Both the position numbers and the translations under genes were made by a program. Shown here piece by piece: positions 12,905-26,500 of a stretch of DNA of 64,000 nucleotides. Origin of the DNA: Ancylostoma caninum (taxonomy: Eukaryota > Nematoda > Chromadorea > Rhabditida > Ancylostomatidae). The DNA is taken from contig JBAJFG010000549.1 of the NCBI GenBank assembly GCA_037903475.1, forward strand, positions 1,922,001 to 1,986,000, written 5' to 3'. The notes below the pieces were generated by a model. That model was not told the origin of the DNA, did not search any database, and worked only from the letters and a program-made list of their open reading frames with translations. The first letter of the stretch is position 1. Every line of letters starts with the position of its first letter.

Positions 12905-13200
12905 TTATTGCTTCAATTAACAGTTAAGGACGCAATTTGAATGTCCGGATATGCAAAAATGAGAGAGCTCTGAAACTCTTCTTTTCCCTCAGACAGCGCT
13001 GAATTGGTCTCTAATGGTACAGCATTCGAAGCATTTATTCGAAATTGAGTATTTTTGCTTTCGCATACCGAACACTTCGAATAAATGAAAAACTCGAATG
13101 CTCCAACATTGAAGGCCAATACAGTACAGTGCGGAAAAGAAATAGGGCTCCAGAGCTGTCTCAGTATAGAACACCTGGATTTTTAAACTGTTTCACGAAT
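12905..13200. mobile_element. MITE-like element with TTCGAA-rich centre
   Basis: The left end has AACAGTTAAG..TCCGGATAT and the right end ..CCTGGATTTTTAAACTGTTT, an imperfect inverted repeat. Inside are GAGAGAG/CTCTC arms and several ATTCGAA/TTCGAAT palindromes. A diverged copy with the same order of parts lies at 28915-29220. No coding capacity; likely a non-autonomous DNA transposon family. Confidence 0.5.
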
Positions 13201-14315
13201 TGGTAATCAAGACAACAGAATTATTAGATCTTCATTCGCTCCAATGTATAGTAGTGACTAAATTTTGGGATGCTAACATCCGAAATATAGTCAATATTTG
13301 TGGAATTTTGCTCTGAAAAACCTACGGACAAACTTTTTGAGGAAAGGACAAGTTTTTCAAGTCAACTCACACAAGGTGCGTATACTTCCGCCAACATTCA
13401 TTACTTACCCTTTAATCTATCACCAGGTGCTGCAATTTCTATAGTTCTTTTTTCTTTGCTACACCCTTGCGAAAAACGCCTATTGGGCATGCCACCATTA
13501 CCAGTCCACCGCAAAAAAAAATGCATTCTTATGCATATGCGCATTCGCCTCCACCCCTAAGTTGTACAACACAGTTCTCTCCACTTCAACCAGTGGAACA
13601 CCACTGAACGAGCTTTTGTTCAGCTTTCCATAGCCTAAGAGATGTGAACTTTTCTGTATGATTTGCGACTTCTTGCTTGTTATTGTTCGCTACGATGCTC
13701 CAAACAACGCAATTGTCCGGAGCCCTATTGTTTGAAATTATGTTTGGTGACGAGACGCGACTAATTAATTGCTAGCGTAGTTTGGCTCTAGGCTGTGACA
13801 CGTGTGTTGCATTCTAAAGCCATCTCTCAGCTGCTTGCCACGCGTGCTTATTGAATTTGGTGAACCCGAAAACACACCGTCATTTCGCGTGTCTCGTCGG
13901 CTGGCTTTCAGGATGCTCCTCCCTATCTTCTGGTGTTGTTTTCCTATTTTTCCTTCACTTTATATAGTCATTTTGCTCCGCAGACTAGAATACTTCTCAG
14001 AAATTTCTGGAAATTGCAGTGATTTGAGGCAATGTGATATTACTATTAGAATTGTAAACTGTATACTACTTATGTACATACCACAGTTAGCAATGGATGA
14101 CAAACCTGACATATGCATTCAACCTCGAATAAATATTCGATTTTGAATGACTCAGAAAATTCGAATGTTCGAGCAAAAGAGAAGAATGCCGCGCCGCATG
14201 GAAAATAAGGGAGCGAAGGTTTTTCTGCTTTTCTAAATATTCGAATTTTCCAATTCGCTCAGAAATTACTGGCGAAATCAAACAAACAATTTGGTTTCAA
14301 TTTAGTTCATGAGTA
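13201..14315. other. Non-coding, with a TTCGAA-rich palindromic patch
   Basis: No supported gene. Positions 14120-14260 contain repeated AATATTCGA/TTCGAATG palindromes like those at 12905-13200 and 42700-43060. An open frame at 13802-14146 (+) has no recognisable motif. Confidence 0.4.
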
Positions 14316-14860
14316 CAGGGGGGGGCCATAAGTTATTGTACAACGTTTGCTGGCCCATTTCTCCGCAGTAGTAAAATATTTTTTGCCGCACTAGGCACTG
14401 TTTAATAGAGCTGGATTTGCTCTATCTTTTGATCACAAAAACCTCCTGGATACTTCCAAGATAACGAAAAAAGTTTATCGGAAACATTCATTGCAGACTT
14501 TCGGTGCCGCAAAATGCACTAACTCTGCCCGCAATTTCCGAGCAAAACAGCCACAAAAACAGTTTGATATTTTTAGAAAGAGCATTCTTTGCTCTTTAAG
14601 ATGCATCTAAGCAGTACACCCCACTTTAAAGATTTGGTGGATTTTTCGTAAAAAATTTCCACATCAACCCGCTTTTTTCAAAAACCTGTTCTAAGTCCAA
14701 CTGCTCCAAAGCAAAACTCTCCCGGGAAACCGGGTTTTAACTGTAAGATACTTTGATCCCTGCTCTATTCGGCAGCGAAAAGAGCAGGATAATCCATGTG
14801 TTGCTGGTGGAGAAATAAATGAGCAAACGTTGTACAATAACTTATGGCCCCCCCCCCCTG
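14316..14860. mobile_element. 545-bp non-autonomous element with long terminal inverted repeats
   Basis: It begins CAGGGGGGGGCCATAAGTTA (14316) and ends with the inverse complement of the same sequence (to 14860). The inverted repeats extend about 36 bp through TTGTACAACGTTTGCT. The dinucleotide TA flanks both ends (14314-14315 and 14861-14862), the target duplication of Tc1/mariner transposons. No transposase frame is visible inside, so it is a MITE-like deletion derivative. Its ends are almost identical to each other, suggesting relatively recent insertion. Confidence 0.85.
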
Positions 14861-14862
14861 TA

Positions 14863-16145
14863 TATGTATTGTGTAATATGTAGATGCAATGTATGCTAGA
14901 AAAATATAGTGAATAAAACATTAATCGAGATTAATTATAGTGGATACTACAATCCATATCAAAGCCTGAACTTTATAAAAAGCTGAATTTCTGAGGAAAT
15001 TTGAGTGAAAATTTCTGCAACTCTGAGACATAGTTGCTGGTAAAAAGTAAGTATTGAAAGCAGAAAACTCTGCCTAGCCTTTTTCACCATTACGCAATAC
15101 ATAGTAAGCGGACGTGTTGATCCGGACAACTCTGAAATTAAATTGTAAATTAAGTAAAATTCGGTGGAAAAGTGATTAAAATAAAGTGTAGCTTTGAAAA
15201 GCTTTCAACACCATCCCAAGAACGGCTCTGTGATAAATTTGCTTGTATTATCTCTGTGCTTGTTTGGATTATTAAAAAACCGATAATAGCCACAAAATAT
15301 CACAAAAATGCCAAAAAAAAACAAAAATAATAGAGTACAAAGCACGAAAATATCATGTGCTTCATTAGTGTGAAATGAAGAAGGTGAGAACTACATGAAA
15401 TAGTATAAATAACTATATATAACGAATGCCCTTATGTGAAACATTGAGATTTTTTCTTGGGGCTCCGACATCGTAAATTTCGTCTCAAAGCAGGGGTATA
15501 ATTTTGTCGTAAGGCCGTGCTAACCTTAACAGATTCGTTCACCCTGCCAACTCTGGCTTGTGAAACGACGCTTGTAGATGTATAGAGATCTCTCGATTTT
15601 CTCTTCCACACCATGTTTCGTTAGCAGCGTAAGATCTCGCCCAAAACAGATACCTACTTCGAACTCCATTATTAATATGGGCCCATTTTTTCGGACTTCT
15701 GGAACATATCATCTGGTTGCAAATGAGAGCGAGCCAAGAGCACACTGTGTGCTGCTTAGAGGGCAAATGGAATTTTCTAGAACATTCCGAGATTTAGCAG
15801 GAGACCGACAGGAAACCAACATTGCGAAGCGTTCAGAAAGTCGGGGAAACCGCAGTTCTATCGTCGACTGGCGGTTAATCGTAAGGTAACGTTTTATCTT
15901 CACTGACCCCGGATGCACCGTTGCTGGAAAGGGTAACCTCATACTCACGGGTGCGATCACACAGCTGGGTACAGACCACGCTGCGGAGGTAAACATGTCC
16001 ATGGGCTCTAGGTGAAGCGTAAACATGGGTACGTTAATACATTTACCGAGGGTTGTTTCTAGTACGTATGCCGGCCTTGGTACATAGGCTTAGAAGAGAA
16101 GGTGGAAATGAATGATGCTGGATTTTCTGGGCCTGTAACGTCACT
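14863..16145. other. Non-coding stretch, nothing recognised
   Basis: Overlapping open frames on both strands at 15432-16026 are not recognisable and have no consistent splice signals. Confidence 0.4.
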
Positions 16146-16222
16146 GGGATTACCAAGGGTAAGCGTCTATGTTAACGATTGCTGAATTTGTGTGGGGTTA
16201 ACACGTTTCCCTTGGGTAATCT
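16146..16222 (-). repeat. 77-bp ATTACCC-ended dispersed repeat, copy 1
   Basis: Its inverse complement runs GAGATTACCCAAGGGAAACG.. to ..CGCTTACCCTTGGTAATCCC and matches copy 2 at 36271-36347 closely along the whole length. A third, more diverged copy lies at 42572-42630. The ends are imperfect inverted repeats (ATTACCC..GGGTAAT), so it may be a very small MITE. Confidence 0.65.
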
Positions 16223-16795
16223 CAGCGATGCATGCGGTTCCTGGTTGGTCTTGTCATGAACTATGTTATATACTGCTAGGGTTCCAGCAGAACCCGTTAA
16301 GAATTTACTTAGGATCCTACCACCTTTCTGATCCACGTAATCCCAGGGTCTGGATCTCACCGCGATGACAGATCCTGCACATCACCAACCGAGCACAGTG
16401 CTTGCTCTATTTGAGCTGCTGCTGCTCAAACGTCAATTATCTCAATCAAGTAGTCCGAGTCAAACTCTGGCGACATACGTCAGCGTAGAGTCCGAAGATC
16501 TGGTCATTAGCCGCTAGACGACGACGAGGCAGAGCCCCGTGTAATCCTCAAAAATGGGGGCGGAACGCCTCATTTTTCCAAGGATTACATGGAGCTGAGA
16601 AGGCGCGCCGTGATAATTATAGCAATGTCAGCAAACAACCAGACCATCCCCTGTCAGAGCTGTATGTGTGATGATTTTCATTGTCATTGGCACCATGCCA
16701 AAAAGAATGTGTTGTTTATGTGATTGTTTACTTCTTGTTTTCTTGCTACATCAAGTCGCATTGGGAGTAGCTAAATGGACTGTCGATGGTGGCTT

Positions 16796-16864
16796 ACATG
16801 AGAATATTCTGGAAAATTCCAAGTCTTGTAACAGGACTTGGAATTTTCCAGAATATTCTTATGT
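16796..16864. promoter_or_regulatory. Hairpin carrying two heat-shock-element arrays
   Basis: The left arm (16796-16825) contains AGAATATTCTGGAAAATTCC, which is four alternating nGAAn units, the canonical heat-shock factor site. The right arm (16835-16864) is its near-exact inverse complement, separated by a 9-base loop. The stem is about 30 bp with one mismatch. No gene with a heat-shock look follows on either side, so it may be a regulatory palindrome, a transposon part or a hairpin RNA source. Confidence 0.55.
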
Positions 16865-19800
16865 GACTTGTGACTTGTGACTTTAGAAACAGGCTAGGAC
16901 ACCGAAAACGAGCCAGACATAGGGCTCTGATCTCTGTGTTTGCACGGATTTTCACAGCTAGGCAGTAATGGTGGCGATTTTACTACGGAGTTTGCTCTAA
17001 ACTGCTCCAATAAATTGATACTGGATGTCCCTGTTCCTCCTTCCAGAAACTCTTTTCATAACCCCCTTCTTTCTGGCTCCAGTAGCGCCTTGTATGAATT
17101 TTCAAGAGGAAAAGTTTCCAACGTCTCTCGGATGCTCTACTGCACTAGATAGAGGGTGGAGCATTGTACCCCCCTAACTGACAAAGTGCGGTGGAACACT
17201 GCTATTGGCTAGCTGGCTGAATTGGCCAATAGTACATGTAGTTGGGAGGCCTCGCCCCTTTCAGATACAATGCTTCACATCGTTGAGTTCCCAAAAAAGG
17301 ACTTAAGAACCTGACCCGGCTGGATGTTTGCGATGAAAACGCAAGCGTAAAAATAAGGGCATAGAGATGTAGGCCATCATACACATAGTACCTATTTTAT
17401 ACCGCTTTCCCCCGTCCCATCCCCGCCGCCCACTTTTTCACCATCATCTCTCACCGCAGCTGAAATTCACTCCCAGATATATACTTGAGTAATCTAATCC
17501 ACTTCTCTGCACTCCTCTGCGTCATTCTATACACACACCTATTTTACAAAGTACACACTTTCAAACTGTGATTTATTAGAAGCCTATGGTAGCACTCTGA
17601 GTGAACTTAATAAGTATCCTCATATTTAAATACAGTTTTAATGCAAGTAAGGACATTTTCCGTGGCGAACAACCGCTAGTGCAAGTTCTTTCTAAACTCT
17701 GCAATGCGTAGCTAAGGAGATGGCAGCAACTCGACAGCGATATTGTCTGGGTTCTGTAAGAAATGCTTACGAATTGGGGAGTAGGGTGATTCAAATAGCA
17801 CAAGAGTGATAAGAACAGTGCAAATTATACAGCAACATTTCAATTTATATAGTGGTGTAACAAATATGCAAATAATTGAATCCAGACACAGTCTTCTGGC
17901 GCGAATCCTAGCGAGTTATAACGAAGAAGAGCCACTAAGCTCTATGTGGAACGTGTCAGGACGTGTCAGAAGAAGCGAGGTACTGCGTGGTGGCGGTCCT
18001 GCAACGCGGCCGCGATGCGGTACCAGCGCAATAATACCAGTTCAATTGGGGCGACTACTACATGTACATAGAGCTACCAGATTTCTTTTTTTTCTTCATA
18101 TATATTTTGTCACTTTGTCCACATACAGCCTATATACAGTAGCGAGCAAAAAGATGGCAACTTTTGTTTTTTCGTCTGTAACTCTGTTCAATACAGAGAA
18201 TGGAGGTTCAGATTTTTACGGGAGTTGTAAATACTCATGAGGGAAAAAAACTAAACCCTCCTCATCCCAGGAGTTTCCGTCTTTTGAAAAATTTAGTTGT
18301 ACAGAATTCGAAATCTGTAATTTGGCACCATCCACAATGTTTCACAAAATGACGTCTGCCATTGGTATCTGATCTCGCATCGTTTCATAGTACAGAATAA
18401 ACCAGGATACGATAGAAAATGTGCATGAGTTAACCCCTGGCTGACATCTGCGAAGACTCTTTGAGGTTGATTAGCAGTGATCCTCCATGGATGTTTCTGT
18501 CAGCTTGCCTTCTTCTATCAGCTCTGTTCAGAACTGGTAGGTGCTGCTGAGGTTTCTATGAGTTTAGTTACAGGTTCAACGGCTTCAACGCAGTTCTCTA
18601 CTCCTTCGAAATTTCGACGTATTCCGGCTGCTTGCCATTTTGCTATTACATGCTACTGTATCATAGTCATACATGGTAGGGGGGGGGGGGGAGCTGGGGA
18701 TTATCACATAACATCTGCTACTATATAAATTGCCATATATAATACATGCTACATCTTGTGATGCATATTATAATCACAAATATTATTCATATATTGTGTA
18801 ACTATTACTGGATGTTTATAATAATATTTCACTCTACCATACTCTACTACTTCATGTATTGTACTACTCCATATGAATAGTAAATACCATAATTTATATT
18901 ATTGTGCAAATTTTGCCTCTACATCTTATTGCCACGCCCATGGCCTTGCATCATATCCATTTAAATTTAGGCCACGCCCACTTTCGCCGATGATTTCGAG
19001 CCCCTTTTAGCCGAGAAAGAGCTACTTGTAGTACAGCCGTTTCCTACTTCTTTCTCTTCCTTACTGCCTCTACCCACCCCCGTCCCTCTCTTGCCCCCAA
19101 TTCAACCTAATTGGGCAACTAGCACAGCTCTACACTATTTCACGAATCCGGCTTATTTATTTATCTTGCCTTATTAAATTTTCATCCTGTTTGTTGTTCA
19201 TATAGAGCTCACTATGGGAGTGTGCAGCTATTTTGGCCTGCAGTCTGCATTTTCCGGGGGGCAACCGCCGGAAATTGGCTACTCCCAGTAGTGGCGTGTT
19301 CCTGGACGAGGCTCTTGGGCGTTGGACTACATGGCCTACGGTCTCTTCCTCTTAGTTCTTGCACTATTTCACTGAATTACGTCACAACTTGTGTCATTCT
19401 TGGGGGAAGGCCGCGGGAAAAGGAGAAAAGCAAAGTTCCATGCAAACAAAGGCAAATAGCTGCAGATTACTGCTAAAATTGTTTTTTCGTCTATCGAACA
19501 ATACTTCCATAGCGAAGGCAGACTGATTGCTGCAAATTTTTGAGTTTTTATGATGTGGAGTACAAAATTTCTCGGAAGTAGATATTTTCCATGATTTTGC
19601 ACCGTTTTTACTGGCAGTTCCTGGATTGATCTAGAAGACTTCTCCCGGAGCAGAGTGGAATTTATGCTTTACGAACGAACCGTCGTGATAGCAATTTACT
19701 CGAAAAGTCCCTTTAAAATACTCTTTGATAATTCTTCGGCTCGAATATCCTCCTGAAAATGAGCGAGACTCCTTGTAGCCAGTTGCACTACCTACTGGTG

Positions 19801-21409
19801 AGTCCTACTCGGCGATGTACTGGTTATTCCACCGTAGTTCCTCATTAAGGTTCCTCCTAAAAGCAACGTCGAAGAAAAATTAAAACACGTTTTCTCGACA
19901 CGTTTTCCTATATCGCACTTCAATTAATTACTAATTATGAAATTGCTGATTAATTTTTCATACAAACTGTCTCTCTTGACCTTGTACTTGCCCGCAATCA
20001 CCCGAAGCAGCATGCACGAATAAGTTTACCCAGGTTAAATCTGTTGCCACCCCGCAAAATTGCCCATCATCAACAAATGAGCCAAAAAGTTTACTCTGGC
20101 TTTCAGGCCACAGTTTTTACCCGGTTGCAGCCCGATAAATATCCGATTCTCTGTAACCCTTGGATTCGTTTCCATCTTACGTTAGACTGATGTTGAAGGC
20201 CCGGTGGTGAAAGAGAAAACAACTCAAGGTACTCATCTGATTGTTTTCCATTCAACTAACGCTAGTCTCTACTCTCCCACGGTTATTACCCAGGTATCCC
20301 ACAGTTATCCCACAAGTTTACCAGGACTGCATTTTTGGTCTCATGAGGGGTATTGTTACAACAAATGTACTGGTATTATTTATCTCCAGCAGTTTTACTT
20401 AGGAATAGCCATCCAGATAGCTCCCCTTATTTCCCAGTTATCTCACAGCTCTATGTTGATTTTTTTGTCGAGGGGAAACTTCCACACTTATTCGATTTTT
20501 CATTTTCAATCCAACAGTGATTGATTATTTCGGAAAATTCTCTTCTCCGTGGTACATCCCCCCACCCCTTCCCCGCCCCTGGCTTTCAAGAGCTTCGGAA
20601 TCATAAATCCAACTTCTGCAACAAAGGAATAAAGTGTTGACGTCGCTCAGTGAAGCTTAATGAAATCTTCACGGCGAAAGGAAACGAACATCTCATCCAT
20701 CTCTCCAGGTGTGCGTGGCTGATACTATGAATGGCCAGTTGGCATGTTTTTTCACCGTTCTATAGCATGGTCTATACTCGTTTATAATATGTTTACGCGA
20801 ATTCAATGGCTTTTTATGCGCTCGTCAACTCGGCAAAGTCAACTGTTCCCATGGCTTCATTACCAGTTATATTCAAACTGAAGTACTAACCCTTCGATTA
20901 ATATTTATTTATACACAAGCCACTTTCGTGTAATTGGGGAGAATGGAGGAGTAGAATACACTTTGTTAAAATTAGTAGCTTTTTCTGTCCATGTTTAGAC
21001 TAATTGGAGCGTTTCGGGCTTTATTTTCCTTTGTAAAGCAAAATACCCAGCAAAACAATAGCAGCAGCTGTTGACGAAGCTGCGCTTACTCTGAACTCCT
21101 ATAGTGTAGGGAACAAGGTGAACGGTTGTGCCGTAAGGGCGGCTATCTCTGGACATTGTAGCACTGCTACTACAAGGCTACCAAATGGAAAGAACTTGAT
21201 CAGTGATCTTTCACGGCATCTACAATCCTACCACAACTCGATTCCTCTCAGCGCAAATCGATAAATCGATCGATCCCTTCAGGGTTTGAGCAACAACTAA
21301 GCTGTTTTTCATTGATCAGGACTGCTTTATCCTATTCTCATGGCAATAGCGAAGTCATATTGGGCTTAATATGTCTTGTAGGCGTGACCAAGCCCAGCAT
21401 TTCTTGGAC
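16865..21409. other. Non-coding stretch with minor repeats
   Basis: No supported gene over about 4.5 kb. It contains a small CTATTGGC..GCCAATAG palindrome at 17208-17236, two GCCACGCCCA words near 18932 and 18971, and G-runs near 18680. Open frames at 17806-18240 and 20204-20524 (+) show no known motif. Confidence 0.4.
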
Positions 21410-21680
21410 CAGTGGCGGACGCAGAAAATAGGCTGGAGGGGGGAGGGGCGGGGAAAAGTGGGGTCTCCGCCGTCTTGGGTAACCAGATGGAAAATAAAAA
21501 TATTAATCATAACAATGAACAATAAATAAAAATTATATTAAAAGTGATAATAAAAATAAACAATTACAAGTAAACTAATACAAGTTTCTTATTTGTATTG
21601 TAAAGTAATTTCGAAAATTTGGCGACTCATTCTCGGCAGGGGTGCCTCTTCCCGCCTTCCCCCCGTGCGTCGGCCATTAC
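21410..21680. mobile_element. Possible hAT-type non-autonomous element
   Basis: It begins CAGTGGCGGACGCAG followed by G-rich sequence, and ends with C-rich sequence then CCCCGTGCGTCGGCCAT, an imperfect inverse of the start. CAGTGGCGGA is a common hAT terminus. A related G-rich block (GGCTGGAGGGGG..GGGCGGGG..TCTCCGC) lies at 24531-24620. TTCTTGGA occurs on both outer sides but not flush with the ends, so the boundaries are uncertain. Confidence 0.4.
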
Positions 21681-22981
21681 GTAGCACTTCTTGGAAAGCT
21701 GCCAAGAAATATTTGAAGCGCTAGCTCTGTCTGAAAAACATTTAGGTTCCATATCTCATATGTTCGATATCTCTCAAGAAACTGTGCCAGCTCACTTCAA
21801 CAAACTACTGAACTGTAATGACACCTGCCTCGATGGTCCCACCTGGAAAGTGAGCGTGGCACAAGGCTAGGCTCACTGGTCCTAGGGTCAATGGTCCCGA
21901 GCTTGGCCTGGTCCACTTTTGCCTGTCTGCACCGCTAGGATGGAAGCGTCTACAGCTGTCTGTCTACAGCTCAAATCTTACAACATACCTCAAAGTCTGT
22001 AACACTCATTTATCGAATAATTTGTCCCATAGACACGTTCACGTCATATTCCTGGCGATAGAGGAGGATTCCACGTCAAATTCATCGCATTGGAGGATTT
22101 ATATTATTCAGATTGCCTGGAAGGGTTAGACGGGGACTGAGCTGAGCTCAGCCTTGTTTTCAGATCCTTGCTTTATCTACTTCCTGCATCTAAACTACAG
22201 GGTGGCTGAAAAATATGGGCGTCACATTAAATATGTGATATATATATATGATATTTTTCTTTTACTAGCTACAAATTAGCCACTAAAGGCTCAGCGCTAA
22301 TGTTTCGGATAACGAGTGTGACCGCAGACGGATGAAACCCGGTTCAATGCCTCCTCATTAGAGGTGTTTACCCATCTTTGCTCTCTTTACCGTTGGCTAC
22401 AGCTATATCGGACTAACAAGTCTATGACTTCCTTGTTTGGTGTTGTTCGCCATGTACGCAATCCTATCGTCACTCATGCTCATGTACGGATAGGTGGTTG
22501 AGACGTGTTGACTAGGATACATAGTACCGATCTTCTGAACTTTCTCGGAAAATGAATCACATTGAGGAAGATAAATATGATGTACATGAACTTTGCGCTA
22601 TACGGCCATCAATTAATTCTGCAATAAGACCCTTTGCGCACGTAACTATATGTACGCAGATAACTGTGAAATCTCGTGCCACACCCCAATTTGTGCTAGT
22701 TGTCCGCAGTCACTGGTGAGGTCTATACGGTTTCTTGAGTCAGACTGACTCTCCATAATACCCACTTTTCACGATATTCTCTTGAGGAATCCTACACAAT
22801 GATGTGAGAGCCTGCCCTGAGGCCGCCTCGCGTCTCAGTCTTCCAGGGAAGGCTATCTTGGCTCCTACCCTTTACCCAAAAGGATAGAGTCCACCATCAT
22901 TTCCTTGATGGGGATCACAGCACAATCAAAATTGTCGAAGCTCACAGATCGCAATGGTGCCCATGATTTCCTGCGGAAAAA
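21681..22981. other. Non-coding stretch, nothing recognised
   Basis: No supported gene, RNA or mobile-element protein on either strand. Confidence 0.4.
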
Positions 22982-23190
22982 TGCTTAGGCTCATGGCATA
23001 CTTCACAGCGACACCGTCGCGGTGAAGAAAATGAATGGAAATGATGAGAACAAAATGTTACAAGTTCTCATATCTTATCACACAGTTTGCGTGGAATACC
23101 GTGCTGGCATAGGAGCAACAATGAAAGGCTTGTGGTGGTGAGCGGTCGCTGCGACAGCGTCGCTGTGTAGTATGCCACAGCCGTTAGGGC
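22982..23190. mobile_element. Short inverted-repeat element
   Basis: The left arm, containing TGGCATACTTCACAGCGAC (22994 onward), pairs with the right arm GTCGCTGTGTAGTATGCCA (ending about 23176). Weaker pairing continues outward through (C)TTAGGC/GCC(C)TAA. The roughly 130-bp centre is non-coding. MITE-like; target duplication not clear. Confidence 0.55.
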
Positions 23191-23497
23191 TTTTTTGGAT
23201 ACGTTATCATGGGAGAGTTGGGGCGGGGCCTCCATTTGATACTCGATGTTTGTTGTGTTTGGGCGCCTTCCAACATGTTAGGTTGTTCTTTGCTTCAAAA
23301 AGGCAAGAAGGTATTTAGACTGGATTAAAGTAACCTTTAGTTTCTTATTCGCAGTTCATGAGGGTATTGACATATCGGCTAGCAAGGAGGTGTGAGTGGC
23401 AGGAGTCGTGTACACTGCCTAGAGCAAAGCTTGCTCTTTTGTCAAGAGAGGAATGTCTTTTTTGCCTAGCTAAACTCATCAAATATTAATTAATTGG

Positions 23498-23498
<1 letters not shown>

Positions 23499-23573
<75 letters not shown>
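23499..23573. repeat. (AAT)n microsatellite
   Basis: About 25 uninterrupted AAT units. Confidence 0.95.
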
Positions 23574-23575
<2 letters not shown>

Positions 23576-26500
23576 TTGATAGCATCACCAAACCAAGCAT
23601 TGTGCTATAAAATTTACCTTTTCACATGTTACTTTTCTTCTTTTCCTTCTCTAATCTGCCGTTCATCTTTCCACCTTTTCTCGTTAAATATTCCGTGACG
23701 CATTCATGATGATAAATTCATTCAGTAATTGCAAATCTATAAAAATGAAGAATCTAGCAGTGAAACATTCGTGGGAACCAGGAATCCAGAAATGGCTCCT
23801 ACCGCCTTTCACGCTTCCGAAAGATCAACGAATCCTAGCCCACCCTCCCCCCCCCCCCATCAAGTTTGAGGTCCATGTGCTTTTGCCTTTGAGTCTTTCA
23901 TAATCCCGCCCTAGAGTGAACTCATATTTTATAAGCGGAAGCGGAAGTGCTCTGTTGTGTTTATTTCGGGCTGGTTGTTTTGTTAAACTGGAACGATTCT
24001 GGACTTGTCTAATTAAACCATTAATGTTAATAGAATGTGTGAAGTTTATTATTATGTGAAAGCAGCTGGAAAGAACCTATTGTCATGCTGTTTCCCATTC
24101 TCTTCCTCACCTATTTTGGCGTTTCACTACCGCATTCAATTATTCCGTATGAGTTAGCAGGTGATTTAGGAGTAGCCTGTTGGGGCGACGGACAACATTG
24201 CTGAACTTTTCGAACTCACGAAAAAGCTGTGTTTTTAATGGCGTTGTTAGGCACGTTACTGCAATCCAGAATGTCATGGATATCAGTCTTTTAATTGACT
24301 TCCTGGTTGATAAAGGTGCTGTTGTAGGAGGGAATATTGTGCAGCTTTGGCTCAAAGTCCAAGCAGGGCATGCCTTCTGTCCGAGTTGTCTCACACCTTG
24401 CAGGGAAAACTGTACTCGTTGCTCAATTTATGACACGATGAGGTCATTCATCCTGAAATTCTTCGGATAAAAACTCGTACAGTACTGGTAACTGCACGAA
24501 GCGAACACCTTCATGCATAACAGTGTTAGGCACAGAAATGGCTGGAGGGGGGGGGTAGGGCGGGGTGAACTTGGGAAAAAACTGGAATCTCCGCAAATTT
24601 AGGGTCACGGGCGGAAAAATGGACTTATCGGAAATGCTAACTTTGATATTACATAAATATCAAAAAGCAACTATTCAAAGAATAATAATATACAAACAAA
24701 TAATCAAAGTTACAGATATTTTAACAAAAATTTTCCCAAAATTTCGCATTCTCCTGGGGGTTAACCTTCCCGCTATTTCATCGAAAATCAGGTGCATGCT
24801 TTTATCTTACTGTGGAAGCCGATGTCAGCTGTGTTTTTAACCCCGCCCCCTTTGCTATTTTTCTTAGAAATCACGCGCTGCTTGCCACGCCCACTTTGAA
24901 TATTGCAATAGAAGCATAATATATTGGTGAAATAAATGAAAACAGAGACAATTTCCGCGTGCTGTTTTTCCATCCACGTTCATTTCACATGCAAGAACTT
25001 CCCCATAAAATGTAGCTACATTTTACTTGTTCTATTTGCTTCGTTTTGAGGATTTGTAGCAGCTCTGTCCATGAAGCCCTGTGCACGTGCTCGTAATCGC
25101 TCCTGCAAGGGTTATAACCTTTAAGATCCACCACTAAGGAGGAGGGCTTGCAGGGTAAAAATGGATATATCTTGACAAACCGAGCCGTCGTAGTGAAGGA
25201 TTCAGAAACAATTACATTTGTCCTGGAAGCATGGGAAGCCTGGAACCTTTCTGGGATTTTTGAGGTGGAGCTGGTTCATGAATCCTGGAAGTGTAGCCGC
25301 TCGTAATAGAGACACAGAAGAACGAAAAGCCCCACTCGCTTATTTTCACTCCTTTCAAAAGTTGTCACCTGTGTAAAAGTGTTCCCGAGGATGCTATCGC
25401 ACAAACTTAGACTCCGCCCACGTCCAAGGCCGCTGCCACGCCCAGTGCAAGGTATCAGGGTTTCCTGTGTTCCTGGAAATCATTTAAGCTACCCTCTCAC
25501 CTTGATGATGAGAGTTCATCCAGAAGATAATGTGATTTATCTCTCTTTCCTAAGGCACTGCTTGCCATCCCCAAATAAGGCGAGTCGCTTCAACAGAGCA
25601 CACCCACTTTTACCTGGAAAACTCGTCCATCCTTAGAAAGCTGTTAGGTCACATCCGCTCTAGCAGCGTCTAAGAATATGAAAACAGGAGTGTTCTTCAA
25701 TCTCTGAAGGATTATTGATGTTGTGACCCAACAAATGAAAGCCTTAGCTGAATTTTGAATTCTATTTCAGAGAAGCTGAGATTTGAGCCAAATTTAAGAG
25801 ATTTTTTTAGATTTGAACCCTACTTCAGTGACTTTTTTTTATAAACATGCACATAAATACATATAGTACAACTAGCACCTTAATAGGAAGTCCTCAACAT
25901 GAAATAATTCAGCTCTCCTAAAGAATCTGCCGAGTTCCAATTCGTTGACGTTTTTCCGAACATTGCATGCTTTCACCTTCTTTTACAGTGTGGAGAAACG
26001 TGCGGTGCTTCTATACATGTCGAAAAGCCTGGCTAATTACGATGTGCACGGAATTGCATGCATACATCTTCTATCTGCTATAGAAAAAAGTGTCTGGTTT
26101 TGAAAGGTCTTCCCATGAGTTCGTGTCACAAAACTTTGCCAAAATTCCCTTTTTACTCAACTGCTGCACAGTCTTCACATTAAGCACTGTTGCAGTAAAA
26201 TTTGAGAGAGAATTTGAGACTCCTTTCACCTCCGAATTTCTTTATTTTCTTTAGTTGACTTCACCTATTTTATTGCACTAGAATCATGCCGCAGTTACGT
26301 TTCGTCGCCTCAGCCTCAAAAGTGTGCCGCACCGCTTTTTTTTTTTGAATTTCCATCGTAACAAGAGAATATGATGTTCATACTAACCATACTGGCTCAT
26401 ACTCAGTTGATCACAGCGCATCCACGCTGCACTTTCTCATCTTCTTCAATTTGATCCAGTGGTCATCTCAAGAATTGGATTTCCTTACGGATCTCAACCC

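Noticed and set aside
24140..24470. Overlapping open frames on both strands with several Cys residues
   Set aside because: No consensus spacing to a known domain and no exon neighbours.
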